From positions 14,434,166-14,498,165 of the forward strand of contig CP154956.1 in assembly GCA_039621445.1 (NCBI GenBank): a stretch of 64,000 bases of DNA, read 5' to 3'. This document shows, in pieces, positions 1 through 11,706 of the stretch (the stretch's first letter is position 1; every line of letters starts with the position of its first letter). Position numbers and translations under genes: made by a program. Source of the DNA: Euglena gracilis (Eukaryota; Euglenida; Euglenophyceae; Euglenales). The notes beneath the pieces were generated by a model that saw only the letters and a list, made by a program, of their open reading frames with translations, did no database searches and was not told the origin of the DNA.

Positions 1-110
1 AAATGGATACATACATATGTATGCATCCATATACGTGTATACATCCATCCATATATCCATCATATATACATATGTATATGTCTATATGTATCCATGGATA
101 TACATCCATA
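1..110. repeat. TATGTA/TACATC-rich simple repeat
   Basis: Degenerate alternation of ATACATA, TATGTAT and ATCCAT words. Similar words reappear at 3190-3235, on the far side of the element stack that starts at 113, so this is probably the original flanking sequence interrupted by the insertions. Confidence 0.7.
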
Positions 111-250
111 TACCATGCGCCCCCATTATATACACCCCCCCCCCCCTGGCCGGCGAAGGCGACTTTGGCGCGGATCGGACCCCCCCATATAAGACCAGGT
201 TTTGAATAGTGCTGAGCTCTTTATAAGCGCGCCCCCACCCCTTCATTGAC

Positions 251-2056
251 CCCGGGGTCATGATGGCCCTCGGGGTCATGATGGCCATCCAGGGTCATGA
301 TGGCCATCCGGGGTCATGATGGCCATCCGGGGTCATGATGGCCATCCGGGGTCATGATGGCCATCCGGGGCCATGATGGCCATCCGGGGTCATGATGGCC
401 ATCCGGGGTCATGATGGCCATCCGGGGTCATGATGGCCATCCGGGGTCATGATGGCCATCCGGGGTCATGATGGCCATCCGGGGTCATGATGGCCATCCG
501 GGGTCATGATGGCCCTCCGGGGTCATGATGGCCATCCGGGGTCATGATGGCCATCCGGGGTCATCATGGCCATCATTGGTCATGATGGCCATCCGGGGTC
601 ATGATGGCCATCCGGGGTCATGATGGCCATCATTGGTCATGATGGCCATCCGGGGTCATGATGGCCATCCGGGGTCATCATGGCCATCATGGGTCATGAT
701 GGCCATCCGGGGTCATGATGGCCATCCGGGGTCATCATGGCCATCCGGGGTCATCATGGCCATCCGGGGTCATGATGGCCATCTGGGGTCATGATGGCCA
801 TCTGGGGTCATCATGGCCATCATTAGTCATGATGGCCATCCGGGGTCATGATGGCCATCCGCGGTCATGATGGCCATCCGGGGTCATGATGGCCATCCGT
901 GGCCATGATGGCCATCGTTGGTCATGATCGCCATCCGGGGTCATGATGGCCATGGTCATGATGGCCATCCGGGGTCATCATGGCCATCCGGTCATGATGG
1001 CCATCATTGGTCATGATGGCCATCCGGGGTCATGATGGCCATCCGGGGTCATGATGGCCATCCGGGGTCATGATGGCCATCCGGGGTCATGATGGCCATC
1101 CGGGGTCATGATGGCCATCCGGGGTCATGATGGCCATCTGGGGTCATGATGGCCATCCGGGGTCATCATGGCCATCCGGGGTCATGATGGCCATCATTGG
1201 TCATGATGGCCATCGGGGTCATTGATGGCCATCCGGGGTCATGATGGCCATCCGGGGTCATGATGGCCATCCGGGGTCATGATGGCCATCCGGGGTCATG
1301 ATGGCCATCCGGGGTCATGATGGCCATCCGGGGTCATGATGGCCATCCAGGGTCATGATGGCCATCCGGGGTCATGATGTGCATCTGGGGTCATGATGGC
1401 CATGGCCCTCCGGGGTCATTGATGGCATCCGGGGGTCATATGGCCATCCGTGGTCATGATGGCCATCCGGGGTCATGATGGCCATCCGGGGTCATGATGG
1501 CCATCCGTGGCCATGATGGCCATCATTGGTCATGATGGCCATCCGGGGTCATGATGGCCATCATTGGTCATGATGGCCATCCGGGGTCATGATGGCCATC
1601 CGGGGGCATGATGGCCATCCGGGGTCATGATGGCCATCCGTGGTCATGATGGCCATCCGGGGTCATGATGGCCATCCGGGGTCATGATGGCCATCCGGGG
1701 TCATGATGGCCATCCGGGGTCATGATGGCCATCCGGGGTCATGATGGCCATCATTGGTCATGATGGCCATCCGGGGTCATGATGGCCATCCGGGGTCATG
1801 ATGGCCATCCGGGGTCATGATGGCCATCCGGGGTCATGATGGCCATCCGGGGTCATGATGGCCATCCGGGGTCATCATGGCCATCCTGGGTCATGATGGC
1901 TATCCGGAGTCATCATGGCCATCCTGGGTCATGATGGCCATCATTGGTCATGATGGCCATCCGGGGTCATGATGGCCATCATTGGTCATGATGGCCATCC
2001 GGGGTCATGATGGCCATCCGGGGTCATGATGGCCATCCGGGGTCATGATGGCCATC
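251..2056. repeat. 19-bp satellite array in family A copy 1
   Basis: Tandem GGTCATGATGGCCATCCGG with a common variant in which CATTGG replaces CCGGGG. About 95 units by length. The unit contains the palindromes TCATGA and ATGGCCAT. There are no spacers of unique sequence. Array length differs from copy 2 (about 68 units), and copy 3 has none. Confidence 0.95.
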
Positions 2057-2059
2057 AAT

Positions 2060-2480
2060 GGGTCGGCGGTCCAAAACGGGGCGCTGGCGGGTCGAAAAAC
2101 GCTCGTTTTCGGCTCAAAAACAGTTTTTTCGGGGCCGGGGGGGCAAAAAACCACGGTTTGGGGCAAAAAAATTTTTTTCGATTTTTTTCGACTTTTTCGA
2201 CCCGGTTTTGACCCAAAGTCAATGGGTCGGCGGCCCAAAACGGGGCGCTGGCGGGTCGAAAAACGCTCGTTTTCGGCTCAAAAACAGTTTTTCCGGGTCC
2301 GGGAGGCCAAAAAACATCGTTTCGGACAAAAAAAATTTTGCGATTTTTTTCGACTTTTTTTGGCCGAAAACGGCTAAGTCGAACAGAGGGAAAAGTGTAC
2401 AAAATGGCCTGAAACGGCCCAAATTGGCCAAAAAACGCCCGTATCTCGGGCTGGGCGGGGAGTTGTGGGGAAACCAAAAT
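2060..2480 (+). repeat. 164-bp tandem units inside family A
   Basis: GGGTCGGCGG starts at 2060 and again at 2224, giving a period of 164 bp. Each unit runs through a GTCGAAAAACGCTC segment and a TTTTTTCGA-rich tail. Two units are present here, two in copy 2, about three in copy 3. Open frames through the units change with copy and are not supported as coding. Confidence 0.8.
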
Positions 2481-3234
2481 CCCAGTAGATAGAGCGTTCC
2501 AAGGGCTTCAATTTAGGTCTCCGGACATTTCCTTTGATTTTGCATCATTTTCAAGAAATTTTGAAAACATCGATTTTTTGACCCCCCACCCCCCGAAAAC
2601 GGCTAAGTCGGACAGAGGGAAAAGTGTACAAAAGCGCCATCTGCGCCGAAAACGGCCGTATCTCGGGCTGGGCGGGGAGTTGCGGGGAAATCAAAATACC
2701 GGTAGATGGGGCGTTCCAAGGGCTTCAAATTAGGTCTCCGGACATTTCCTTTGATTTGGCTTCATTTTGGAGATATTTTGAAATTTGACATTTTTTGGCA
2801 GTCCAAAGGGGGGGGGGGGCTCATCCAGGGGGGCGGGTAAATCCTACCGAGTTTGGACCCCTTCGCGCGTGAATAACTCGGGCCTGGCGGGGAGTTGGGG
2901 GTCAAACCCAGGTGATTCGGAAACTAGGAATCCAGTCGCTCGCGACTGAAAAAAAAATTCCGGGAACGGGGCCGGGATCATGGTGATAATCCGTCCGTTC
3001 CCGAGGTGGCCCCGACCCGGGGGGGGGGGCCCCCGGGGGGGGGCGGGGGGGAGGGGGGGGGGGGTCGAGGGGGGGGGTTTCGCCAGGGGTAAGCTTCGCT
3101 CTTACCCATAAAGGGATAAGAGCTCAGCGACCCCCCCCATACAAGGCCCCCCCCCGGGATTTTGGCTCCCGAGGGGGGGTCTTATATGGGGGTCCATATC
3201 GGCCATATCCATATATGTATCCAATGTATCCATA

Positions 3235-3430
3235 TCAGCCATCAACCTGCTTGCCTGTATGGCCCCATGTAAAGGCTAGCCTGCCCCCAATCAGTTTCAG
3301 GTCGCGCCCCACCTTGACGCCGTTGATCTTCACCATCTCCCCCCGGCGGTCGAAGAAAACGAAGCCACCGTAGGCAAGGAAGCAGATGAGGTCGTTCTCG
3401 GCAGCATACATCATCCCGCCAGCTTCAGGC
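3235..3430 (-). CDS. Candidate exon, unknown protein
   Basis: A GC-rich stretch with codon-like composition (mostly GAC, CTG, AAG and GGC codons) reads on the minus strand from near 3430 down to a CAG/GT-like boundary at about 3240. The peptide includes LAYGGFVFFDRRGEMVKI and then KINGVKVGRDLKLIGG. No family is recognised; the alternating short strands could suit a beta-propeller repeat, but that is a guess. An AG precedes the left side of the exon. No neighbouring exon was identified, so it may be a relic. Confidence 0.35.
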
Positions 3431-4037
3431 CATGGGGGGATGTGGGAATTGCTTGCCAACCCTGCGGAGGGAGTCACTTTCCACTTTCAAAAAACCAGTC
3501 AATCACTTTCCAAAAACCAGTCACCACTTCCTACCCCCCCCCTGGGTCGGTCACTCCGGCCACTCCGCCAACATGCCTAAATCGATGGGTTTGGGCCAAA
3601 AACCCCAAAAAGAGTTCTGGTGCCTATGGGCCAGGGGGTCACTTAAACAGTCCTGGACAGACCCCAAGCCCCACTCGGGTTGGTCCCGAGGGGGTTCTCA
3701 TATGGGGGGGGCACAGTAATTATTTCCCACTATCTCCAAAATGTTTCCCGTCTGCCTCAGCTCCCACGGCACGTTCACCACTGAGCAGGGCAGGCAACTG
3801 CAGATGATGGGGAGGGGAGGAGATGGGTTTGGCAAAGATGGAATCGACCGCAAACCATGCAACATGCAAACGACTGAGCAGCGAGCAGCATTCGGGGATT
3901 GTTTTGAGGCGTCTGAAGGGGAAAAAACAAACTCCTTAAAATTTTTGGCCAAAATGCCTTAAAGTTCCTCAATAGAAAACATCAAAAAAAACACTTAAAA
4001 GAATCATTGTTTATCCACCCAAGCTCGAATTGGTTTT
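3431..4037. other. No gene recognised
   Basis: Mixed-composition DNA with a short direct repeat of CACTTTCCA plus AAAAACCAGTCA near 3475-3530. Open frames here are short and lack recognisable motifs. Confidence 0.5.
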
Positions 4038-4039
4038 TA

Positions 4040-5200
4040 CCCCCCCTAAATGACCCCCCCCCCTAGATGACCCCCCTGGGGGAGTGCCAAATGGTAGAGT
4101 GGGGGGGGGGGGTAGTGGGTAGTCGGCCGACTAGTCGGCGGACCTATTGGGTAGTCGGCCGGCCGACTACCCACTCTAATGTACTAACGGGTCAAAACCG
4201 CCGACTTTTAAGCCCCCCCCCTGGGAAAAAACTTTTGTCTAAATCACCTCAACACCAGTCAAATGGCTCAAATGGCCCAAATGGCTGCAGAACCCCCCAA
4301 TCGGGGTGAATATGCAAAAAAAATTGGGGGAAAATGTCCATTTTGGGCCACTTTTGACAAAAGAACACCTCTCCCCATTGGATTTTCAATATAAGTCAAA
4401 ATTTGCACAAAAAAAGGTCTTATCCCTCCAAGTCTATTGCCAACATAGAAGGGATTTTGTTATTTGAGGGGGGGGGGTGCGGGGGGGTCGGAGCCCCCCC
4501 CCCCCGCCTATGCCAAAGTGAGCCACAAAAACGACTTAGCCCCCGAGTATGTTGCCAACACAGAAGGGATTTTGTTATTTGAGGCTCGGATGGGGGTGGA
4601 GGGGGGAGTTTTCTGCCTCTCGTGATGCAGAATGCTGGCATTTCTAAAGGATTTTCATGTAATCCCTGTTTCATCATTGGTTTTTTACCCCTCCGGACCC
4701 CCATCAAGGGCCCACCGACCCCCCACCGACCAAAGTTTTCCATCTGGGGGTGTTTATTTAGGCGTAAGACACTTATTTGGACCCATCCGGACCATTTCCG
4801 GGTGATTTGGGCCCGCCACAGACCATTTTTATGACCGCCGACTAGCCACCGACTAGTTTGCATTGGATTTTCTTCATGGGGGGGGGGCTTAAAAGTCGGC
4901 GGTTTGGACCCGTTAGTGCATTGGAGTGGGTAGTCGGCCGACTAGTCGGCCGACTACCCACTACCCCCCCCCCTGTCTCGCCGACTAGCTACCGACCAGG
5001 CCTAGTCGGCCGACTACCCACTACCCCCCCCCCCAGTCTACCGCCTTGCGCCCCCTGGGGGGGTCATCTAGGGGGGGGGTCATAGAGCAGAGCAATTTTT
5101 CAAGTGGGAAAAGTATCCCCCCCCCCTAAATGACCCCCCCCCCCTAGATGACCCTTTGGGGGGTCCTGAAGCAACATTAATAGGGTCATTTAGGGGGGGG
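4040..5200. mobile_element. Hairpin element F1 (words TAAATGACC, TAGATGACC) carrying B1
   Basis: Flanked by TA at 4038-4039 and 5201-5202. Ends are C-tract plus TAAATGACC and the inverse GGTCATTTA plus G-tract. The core matches the uninterrupted 197-bp copy F3 (51192-51388), including AGCAACATTAATAGGGTCAT and AGAGCAGAGCAATTTTTC. Family B copy 1 interrupts it at a CCCCTGGGG motif. The unit is very similar to the reverse complement of F2 (10787-14866) without element A2, so the two share an ancestor. Confidence 0.8.
4082..5051 (-). mobile_element. Family B element, copy 1
   Basis: Ends are GTGCCAAATGGTAGAGTGGG and the inverse CCCAGTCTACCGCCTTGCG, with subterminal palindromes GTCGGCCGACTAGTCGGCCG on both sides. 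Flanking direct repeats CCCCTGGGG (4073-4081 and 5052-5060) occur only once in the empty F3 copy, giving a 9-bp target duplication, which is the size typical of Mutator-like elements. The interior contains a 71-codon frame (4622-4834) seen in the other copies too, but nothing marks it as a transposase. Confidence 0.75.
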
Positions 5201-5204
5201 TAGA

Positions 5205-5799
5205 TTTCTTTCGATTTTGGACCCCACTCGATGCCCGGATAGCCCTTTGAACCGCACTTGGAAAATAGAACTTTGGAAAACCTTGAAATATCTCAGAAAC
5301 CTTAAAAGGCCTTAAAATTCTAATTAAAATGCATAAAAATGTCATAACAGCCATAAAAAATAATAAAAATATAACGTGTGGCGGCATTTTATGTATGGTG
5401 TGTGTGGTGCGGTGTGCTTGTGTGTGTGTGCATGTGGATGTTTTCGTGCGTTTGGGTAGGTGGGTATCCCTGCCCGGGTGCCCGGGGTACCCACCAAAAT
5501 GGGCTGAAAAACATCGGGAAAAAATCAGCTGAAAAAAATTCTGACTGTATTTTCAAAGTGTTTCAAATGATTTGGCCGCGTTTTTTTTTTGACAAAAAGT
5601 GCCCCACAAACACCACCTCATGTTGACTCATTCTCTTCATGGGTAGGTTGGTCCCCCCCAGTCATCGAAGAGGCATCAAATAATGAATTTCATCAAACGG
5701 GTGACCAAAATCCACTGCCTGATCTTTCTTGGCCAAGACAAACTGTTCCAAGCACTGCTGTAGACACAGGAGTGGGGGGTTGGTGGGTGTGGGTGCGCG

Positions 5800-5800
<1 letters not shown>
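5205..5800. other. No gene; GT-rich tract and a short D/hAT-like match
   Basis: AT-rich sequence with a GTGTGTGGTGCGG tract at about 5395-5440. Around 5702-5735, TGACCAAAATCCACTGCCTGATC matches (apart from small differences) the right end of repeats D1 and D2 (46275, 48533), where it belongs to an hAT-like frame. This is probably a short fragment of the same element. Confidence 0.45.

Positions 5801-5802
<2 letters not shown>

Positions 5803-5845
<43 letters not shown>
5803..5845 (+). repeat. (TG)n microsatellite
   Basis: Pure TG dinucleotide run. The long six-frame openings across it are artefacts of the repeat. Confidence 0.95.
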
Positions 5846-5846
<1 letters not shown>

Positions 5847-5875
5847 CAGGGGGGGGGGATGCGCTCGCCCGGCAT

Positions 5876-6297
5876 CGGAAAAAATGTGCAAAAATGCGCA
5901 AAAATGCGCAAAAAAATGCGCAAAAAATGCGCATTTTTGGAAAAAATGCGCAAAAATGTGCAAAATCCGAGAAAAAAATGCGCAAAAATCACGAAAATGC
6001 AAAAATTACCCAAAAACATGCAAAAATGGCACCAAATTTAAAGAAATTATGTAGAATAATGAGGAAAAGGTAAGTTTCAAAAAAAGTCGAAAATTTCAAA
6101 TTTTTGCAAAAAATTGCAAAAATGGTCAAAAAATGCGAAAATTTTGGAAAATCACGAAAAAATGTGCCAAAAAGCAAAAAATGTGCTGAAAAAAACGAAA
6201 AAAAATGCGCAAAAAATGCGCAAAAATGCGCATTTTTGGAAAATTTGAAAAAATGCGCAAAAAATGCGAAAAAATGCGAAAAAATGCGAAACGCATT
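5876..6297 (+). repeat. Degenerate AAAAATGCGC tandem repeat
   Basis: AAAATGCGCAAAAATGCGC words recur at 10-12 bp spacing in two blocks (5876-6005 and 6120-6297) around a less regular AT-rich centre. It sits directly between two microsatellites. Confidence 0.85.
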
Positions 6298-6308
6298 TCC
6301 CCCCCTTG

Positions 6309-6610
<302 letters not shown>

Positions 6611-6736
6611 GGGTGGGTGGTTGGGTTGGGGCGGGGGAGGGGGGTTGGGGTGGTGTTGGTGGTGGGTGATGGGGATATTGATGGGTGGGGGGTGTAAATC
6701 ATATCCATTCCTTTTTGGGGAGAGCACCCTCACATT

Positions 6737-7060
6737 TGCAACCAGCTGTCGCCTGTGTGGGGGCTCATCTTCGACGACGCGTCGATGCGCGACTTATCCA
6801 GGTTGAGCTGGGTGGCAACCTGCTCAGGGTCCTTGAGACATGGGGAGGGTGGCAACATTCCGGGGAGCATTGCGTGTGAGATCTGAACACCTCCTTAGGC
6901 GGCGCTAACTTTCATCACGGGTTTTGGCACTTTTTTAGCGCGGTGCACACCCTCTTGGAGGTTGACCATTTTTTTAACAGATGATCCACTCCTTGGGGGT
7001 TTGACCAATCCTCCCTTCTTGTCGACTCCCTACATTCCCCATTTCTATGCACGGATCGCC
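6737..7060 (-). CDS. Candidate coding remnant, unknown protein
   Basis: On the minus strand two stretches look coding. Around 7030-6903 the reading gives a basic peptide ending VHRAKKVPKPVMKVSAA. Around 6890-6737 a second frame gives LKDPEQVATQLNLDKSRI followed by DASSKMSPHTGDSWL. The two are in the same frame apart from one stop between them. The lysine-proline-rich first part could be a linker or histone-tail-like segment. No family is recognised. Confidence 0.3.
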
Positions 7061-7441
7061 ATTGAAAACAGTGCAACAAAGCTTTGCAGCCACACACCGT
7101 TTGACCAAACTCAGGGACATTTGGGGAATTAAAACAACTCCCCCTTTGAAGGCTTTTTGGCCTTTTACGCTTTATTTTGTCAGCCGCCTTGTCTGGGATA
7201 TTTTTCGACATTTTCAATCTCTCCATTTCTTTCAGGCTATTTTTTTCAAAACGTTTTTTTTTTAGGCAGGGAATAACACAAAAAAAATTTGTGTGTTTTG
7301 TGCACTTTGATTTGGCAAAAATGTGTGCTTCTTATCCTGTTTATCCCCAACGATTTTTGGCTTATTTGCTGGAAAATTGGATTTTTTTTAAGCTGTGAAA
7401 AATGCCTAATTTTTGCACCAATTTCCCCCCGATAGGCAAGG
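7061..7441. other. No feature recognised
   Basis: T-rich DNA (for example 7240-7300) with only short frames. A minus frame at 6915-7226 overlaps the candidate above in another frame and has no motif. Confidence 0.5.
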
Positions 7442-7443
7442 TA

Positions 7444-8457
7444 AACCCCCTAAATAACCCCCCCCCCCCAAATAACACACACCCCTTGGGGGCTGATTTC
7501 GAACGCCCGAAGAACACACCTCCCTGTTTTCCTTTGGTTTCCAATGTAAAAATAACACCCTCCCCCCAAAGGGGGAGCACGCCGTCGGCCAGCCGTCGGC
7601 CAGCCGTCGGCCAGCCGTCGGCCAGCCGTGTGACTCACAGGAAAATGACCCGAGCCACAGCCTAGCAATGCAAAAACAATTTCGCCGCCAATCTCCCTTC
7701 AAGGTCATATTCATCGTTGGTGGAGGCTGCATTTTTGCCCATTTGAAGTCATTTTTCGTCATTTTTCGTCAATTTTGCCGATTTTTGGACTTTTTTGACC
7801 AATTTTGACCATTTCAGCCTTTGGGGGGGGGTCATTCTAGTGCCATTGTGAATGGTTGTTGCCTACATAGAATTCGAATGACTAAAAAATGCTCAGCTGG
7901 TGTCCCACTGGCAAAATTTACCTAATAATGGACGAAAAAAGGCTCAAATATCGCGTGAAATGGTTTCAAGTGACTCAAAATTGTAGCCCCTCTTGTAGAA
8001 TTCGAAAGATAATTCAAAACGAACATCCGGAATTAAGATTTGGCACCCAACATGAAACATTTGCACACCAAATTTAGGCATTAGGTGCTGAAATTAAGCA
8101 ATTTTCATCCCGAAATATGTATTTGCCACTCATGCCAGCCAAAATTGTGCATTTTCCACATGAAAATGGGATTTTACACCCAAAATTAGGCATTTGCCAC
8201 TCAAAATTAGGAATTTACACATGAAATTAGGACCACTCAAAATTAGGAATCTACACATGAAATTAGGAATTTCCTCCTCAAAATTAGCAATTTCACGCCA
8301 AATTAGGCATTTGCTACCCATATGAGATAGACAACCTGACCCGGCTTCCGTCACGCCGTCGGCCAGCCGTCGGCCAGCCGTGTGCTCCCCCAAATAACCC
8401 CCCCCCCATGGGGTGCCCAAATAGCACACCGGGGAGGTGTGTTATTGGGGGGGGGGG
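7444..8457. mobile_element. Hairpin-type element G1 (word AAATAACACC), about 1 kb
   Basis: Left end after GTA at 7442-7443: ACCCCCTAAATAACC, C-tract, AAATAACACACC. Right end: GGTGTGTTATT, G-tract, TA (8458-8459). Inside are GTCGGCCAGCC 11-mers (four copies at 7580-7630, two at 8353-8378) and the AATTAGG repeat block at 8060-8320. A shorter element with the same word lies at 26718-27033. It may be a hairpin element that swallowed other insertions. Confidence 0.55.
8060..8320 (+). repeat. AATTAGG degenerate tandem block (family T)
   Basis: Units of roughly 25-35 bp built on AAATTAGGAATTTGCCAC, about nine copies, followed by CCCGGCTTCCGTCA. The same unit and the same CCGGCTTCCGTCA follow each other at 49090-49190. 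Confidence 0.75.
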
Positions 8458-8459
8458 TA

Positions 8460-9129
8460 GATAAACTCGAAAAATGGGTTTGGCCTCATTGATTTTGTTT
8501 CCGGTTCCCGGACCATCTGTGGACCTCTTCAAAAAAAAATTCAAAAAAAAGTAAAATCTGGAAAAACATGGGATTTTCGGCAACAGACCCAAAAGGAGAC
8601 CCGGGGTCTTATTGGATGACTACGGCAAGCTAATTCTTTTGATTGATTGATGTTCTTCAAGATTTACCGTATTCTTGGCTGAGTTGCACCTGGCGTCCAA
8701 ATGCTTGCTCATGGCTGGCAAAAAACTTCAGAAAAAATGTTCAGAAAAAAATGTTTAGAAAAAATTTGCGCTCTGTTATTTTATGAAATGGAAAAAAGCC
8801 TCACATTGCAGCAATGGAAAAAGATCCATGTTGGTTGGAGTTCCAAAAAGCAACTCTGCAAAATCCAAGAGCGAAAAAAAAATCTCGGAATGATCTGTCA
8901 GTAAGTGAAATTTATAATTCTGGGGGGTTTCAAAACGGTCCAAATTTTGGGATTTTGGCTGAGGAATCTTCTCCTTTACACCCTTACACCCTTGTCGTCA
9001 AATGCAGTGCTGAGATCCACAAACGTGAAATGACGAAGCAAGTCGTCTCCAAAAAAGGAGGGCCAACCTCTGCTACACAGAGACAAAAAGGGAAAAGGAA
9101 GCTGGGAGTTGGGGGAGGGGATGGATGCA
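8460..9129. other. No feature recognised
   Basis: AT-rich DNA with no recognisable coding motif. Short frames at 8701-9140 lack similarity to any known family. Confidence 0.5.
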
Positions 9130-9250
9130 GCCCTCGGTAGTATTCCAGCGGCCGTTTCAAGCGGTCGTCACTGCCCTCAGGTTCCGTCACCAATAGATCC
9201 ACCCACACATTCGGGCAAAGGCCCAACGTGATGCCTCCCGAGTCACTCAT
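9130..9250 (-). CDS. Possible exon, unknown
   Basis: Minus-strand frame beginning ATG at 9250 reads MSDSGGITLGLCPNVWVDLL and continues to about 9130 with balanced codons, then runs into low-complexity sequence. No family is recognised and no splice partner was found. Confidence 0.2.
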
Positions 9251-9751
9251 CAGACAGGAAAGGCTGTGGCGGGAGGGGGATGAGGAGCAGCAGGAACATC
9301 ACAGAAACTCACCACTGGGGAGGTTGTGAAAAAGGCGGGTCAGGATACAGGTCAGAATCGCTAGGTTAAAATTTTTGGCAATGCCTTTTTTACATAGAAT
9401 TTTAAATTTAGGCAAATCCTCGCTTTTCTCTTTTCCCAAAAATATTCCAAAAAAACTCTTCGCATATTTCTCTTTTCCCTAAGATTAATCAATTCTCCTT
9501 AAAATTTGCCTCACTTCAATGTTTGCGACTTCAACAAAACCAATTTCTTTATTGCCAACCAGATATTTATAACCCCCCTGGCGCATGTTCGTTTTTCGTC
9601 CTTCGGCGCCGCGGTTCCCGCCCCCCCCCCCCTGACTCTTGGCCCAAACACAATTCTTGACATAGAAATTGATCGCCTCGTAGGATGAGGGTTACGCTGG
9701 CATACATTTTGTAAGCGATAAACAACGGGAGAGCTTCTGAAGAATGCCCCA
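9251..9751. other. No feature recognised
   Basis: AT-rich with one C-tract near 9622. No coding or repeat signal beyond short low-complexity runs. Confidence 0.45.
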
Positions 9752-9881
9752 GGGTTGGTCAATTAACCGCCATTTTTCAGGTCAAGCGATTAACAATGGT
9801 TAATTGGGGGTCGGGCATCGATTAACCGATTTTCGATTAACCGTGCCTGTCCCTAGATTAATTTTTTCGATTAACCGCCAC
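9752..9881 (+). repeat. GATTAACC repeat (family EE), copy 1
   Basis: GGTTGGTCAATTAACCGCCA through CGATTAACCGCCAC, with GATTAACC or its complement recurring about six times. A second copy with the same order lies at 26038-26164. About 130 bp; it may form a hairpin through TTAACC/GGTTAA. Confidence 0.75.
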
Positions 9882-10784
9882 TGGAACAATTTTCCCCCCC
9901 CCAAAAAAACAAAATCATTTGCCTTTCTGGTGTACTTCCTCACTCCACAATAGACCAAAGACCCCCAAAATTTGGCGTCCAGAAAATGTGGTATCAAAAA
10001 CAGAGTTTTAGATGTAACATTAAAGCATTTTTTTTGCACTTTCTTGTGAAATTTACCATTTTTGGGAGGTCAGATGAGCCAGAAAATTGATTTTTTTGTA
10101 ATTTGTTGTCAGAGATTGTGATTTTTACCTACATTTTGAATTAAAATCCGGGCCTTCGGCCTGAAACTGGGGGGCGGGGGTATTATTTCAGCGGCCGAAG
10201 TCGGACCCCAAGGGGGTATTATTTGGGGGGGGGGTTATTTGGGGGGGTATTGCTTGGGGGTTTTACCTCCCCCCCATCAAGTCCACGTCTGAGGCGCAGG
10301 GACTCAGGATGGAGTCTACGTCATAGACACCGGGCTAGACGAAGTCTGCGTCGTATGACGCAGACTCCGTCCAAAGTACTGCGTCTTGAATGACGATTTT
10401 GTTGGAGCCCCCAAAATCGCCCAAAATGGTTCAAAATGTTTATTAAAGCGGAAATGCCATTGCTGCAAAAGTCGATTAGCCTTAAAAAATTGTCCAACTT
10501 CATTCCAACCTTTCACAAATCAGTTGAATTGGTTTGTTCAAGCCCCTTTGAGCTGTTTCTGGAACACAATTCGCTGTTAATGGACAATAAAGCTCCATAT
10601 CCAAAATGTGGTGTTGGGAAAAATCAAAAAAGGAGTTCATGGACTTTCCCAAATAACATGGTTGTGAAAAACTTTGATTGTCACAATGCATTGCCAAAAG
10701 CGCATTGAGTGTAGTTTGTTATGATCAGTGTAAGAGTGTAAGAGTGTAATTTGTAACTTATAAATTACGACAAATTTGCAATGC
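9882..10784. other. Hairpin remnant H2, a perfect inverted repeat and an unassigned frame
   Basis: Around 10171-10272 G-tracts with TATTATTT words and CCGAAGTCGGACCCC resemble element H1 (55265-55668), but no ends were found. At 10340-10362 GTCTGCGTC and GACGCAGAC form a perfect 9-bp stem with a 4-nt loop. A 90-codon plus frame (10436-10708, start MFIKAEMPLLQKSISLK) has ordinary composition but no recognisable motif. Confidence 0.4.
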
Positions 10785-10915
10785 TACCCCCCCCCCTAAA
10801 TGACCCTATTAATGTTGCTTCAGGACCCCCCAAAGGGTCATCTAGGGGGGGGGGTCGCTGAGCTCTTATCCCTTTATGGGTAAGAGCGAAGCTTACCCCT
10901 GGCGAAACCCCCCCC

Positions 10916-10947
<32 letters not shown>

Positions 10948-11706
10948 CCCCACCCCCCCCCCCGGGGCCCCCCCCCGGGTCGGGGCCACCTCGGGAACGG
11001 ACGGATTATCACCATGATCCCGGCCCCGTTCCCGGAATTTTTTTTTTCAGTCGCGAGCGACTGGATTCCTAGTTTCCGAATCACCTGGGTTTGACCCCCA
11101 ACTCCCCGCCAGGCCCGAGTTATTCACGCGCGAAGGGGTCCAAACTCGGTAGGACTTACCCGCCCCCCCTGGATGAGCCCCCCCCCCTTTGGACTGCCAA
11201 AAAATGTCAAATTTCAAAATATCTCCAAAATGAAGCCAAATCAAAGGAAATGTCCGGAGACCTAATTTGAAGCCCTTGGCACGCCCCATCTACCGGTATT
11301 TTGATTTCCCCGCAACTCCCCGCCCAGCCCGAGATACGGCCGTTTTCGGCGCAGATGGCGCTTTTGTACACTTTTCCCTCTGTCCGACTTAGCCATTTTC
11401 GGCCAAAAAAGTCGAAAAAAATCGAAAAAATTTTTTTTGCCCGAAACGATGTTTTTTGGCCTCCCGGACCCGGAAAAACTGTTTTTGAGCCGAAAACGAG
11501 CGTTTTTCGACCCGCCAGCGCCCCGTTTTGGGCCGCCGACCCATTGACTTTGGGTCAAAACCGGGTCGAAAAAGTCGAAAAAAATCGAAAAAAATTTTTT
11601 GCCCGAAACGATGTTTTTTGGCCTCCCGGACCCAGAAAAACTGTTTTTGAGCCGAAAACGAGCGTTTTTCGAACCGCCAGCGCCCCGTTTTGGGCCGCCG
11701 ACCCAT

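Larger units (their letters stand above)
197..3128 (+). mobile_element. Family A element, copy 1 (non-autonomous, GAGCTC ends)
   Basis: Bounded by AGGTTTTGAATAGTGCTGAG on the left and GAGCTCAGC on the right, sharing the inverted GCTGAGCTC. It is flanked by the direct repeat GACC (193-196 and 3129-3132), a 4-bp target duplication inside hairpin C1. Order: 19-bp satellite, two 164-bp units, a region repeating CTCGGGCTGGGCGGGGAG three times, then AAGCTTCGCTCTTACCC. Inverted copy 2 lies at 10857-13545 and a short copy at 54193-55229. No transposase-like frame was seen, so it is probably mobilised in trans (inference). Confidence 0.75.
113..3195. mobile_element. C/G-tract hairpin element C1 (word ATATAAGACC), split by family A
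   Basis: The left half (113-196) begins after TA with CCATGCG and carries C-tracts and the word ATATAAGACC. The right half (3129-3195) carries the loop GGGATTTTGGCTCCCG and the complementary word GGTCTTATAT. The same loop and words occur in intact copies at 54019-54175 and 60633-60703. Element A1 sits between the halves at the GACC of the word. The outer right end is degenerate and no clear TA was found there. Confidence 0.6.

Noticed and set aside
251-2056. Regular repeat array resembling CRISPR
   Set aside because: Units of 19 bp are directly adjacent, with no unique spacers, and the setting is eukaryotic; it is a satellite.
2160-2200. TTTTTTTCG as a euglenid spliced-leader trace
   Set aside because: The string lies within the T-rich part of the 164-bp repeat unit and recurs with it; it is not at gene starts.
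4622-4834. 71-codon frame conserved in family B copies
   Set aside because: The surrounding DNA is equally conserved, so conservation of the frame is no evidence for coding.
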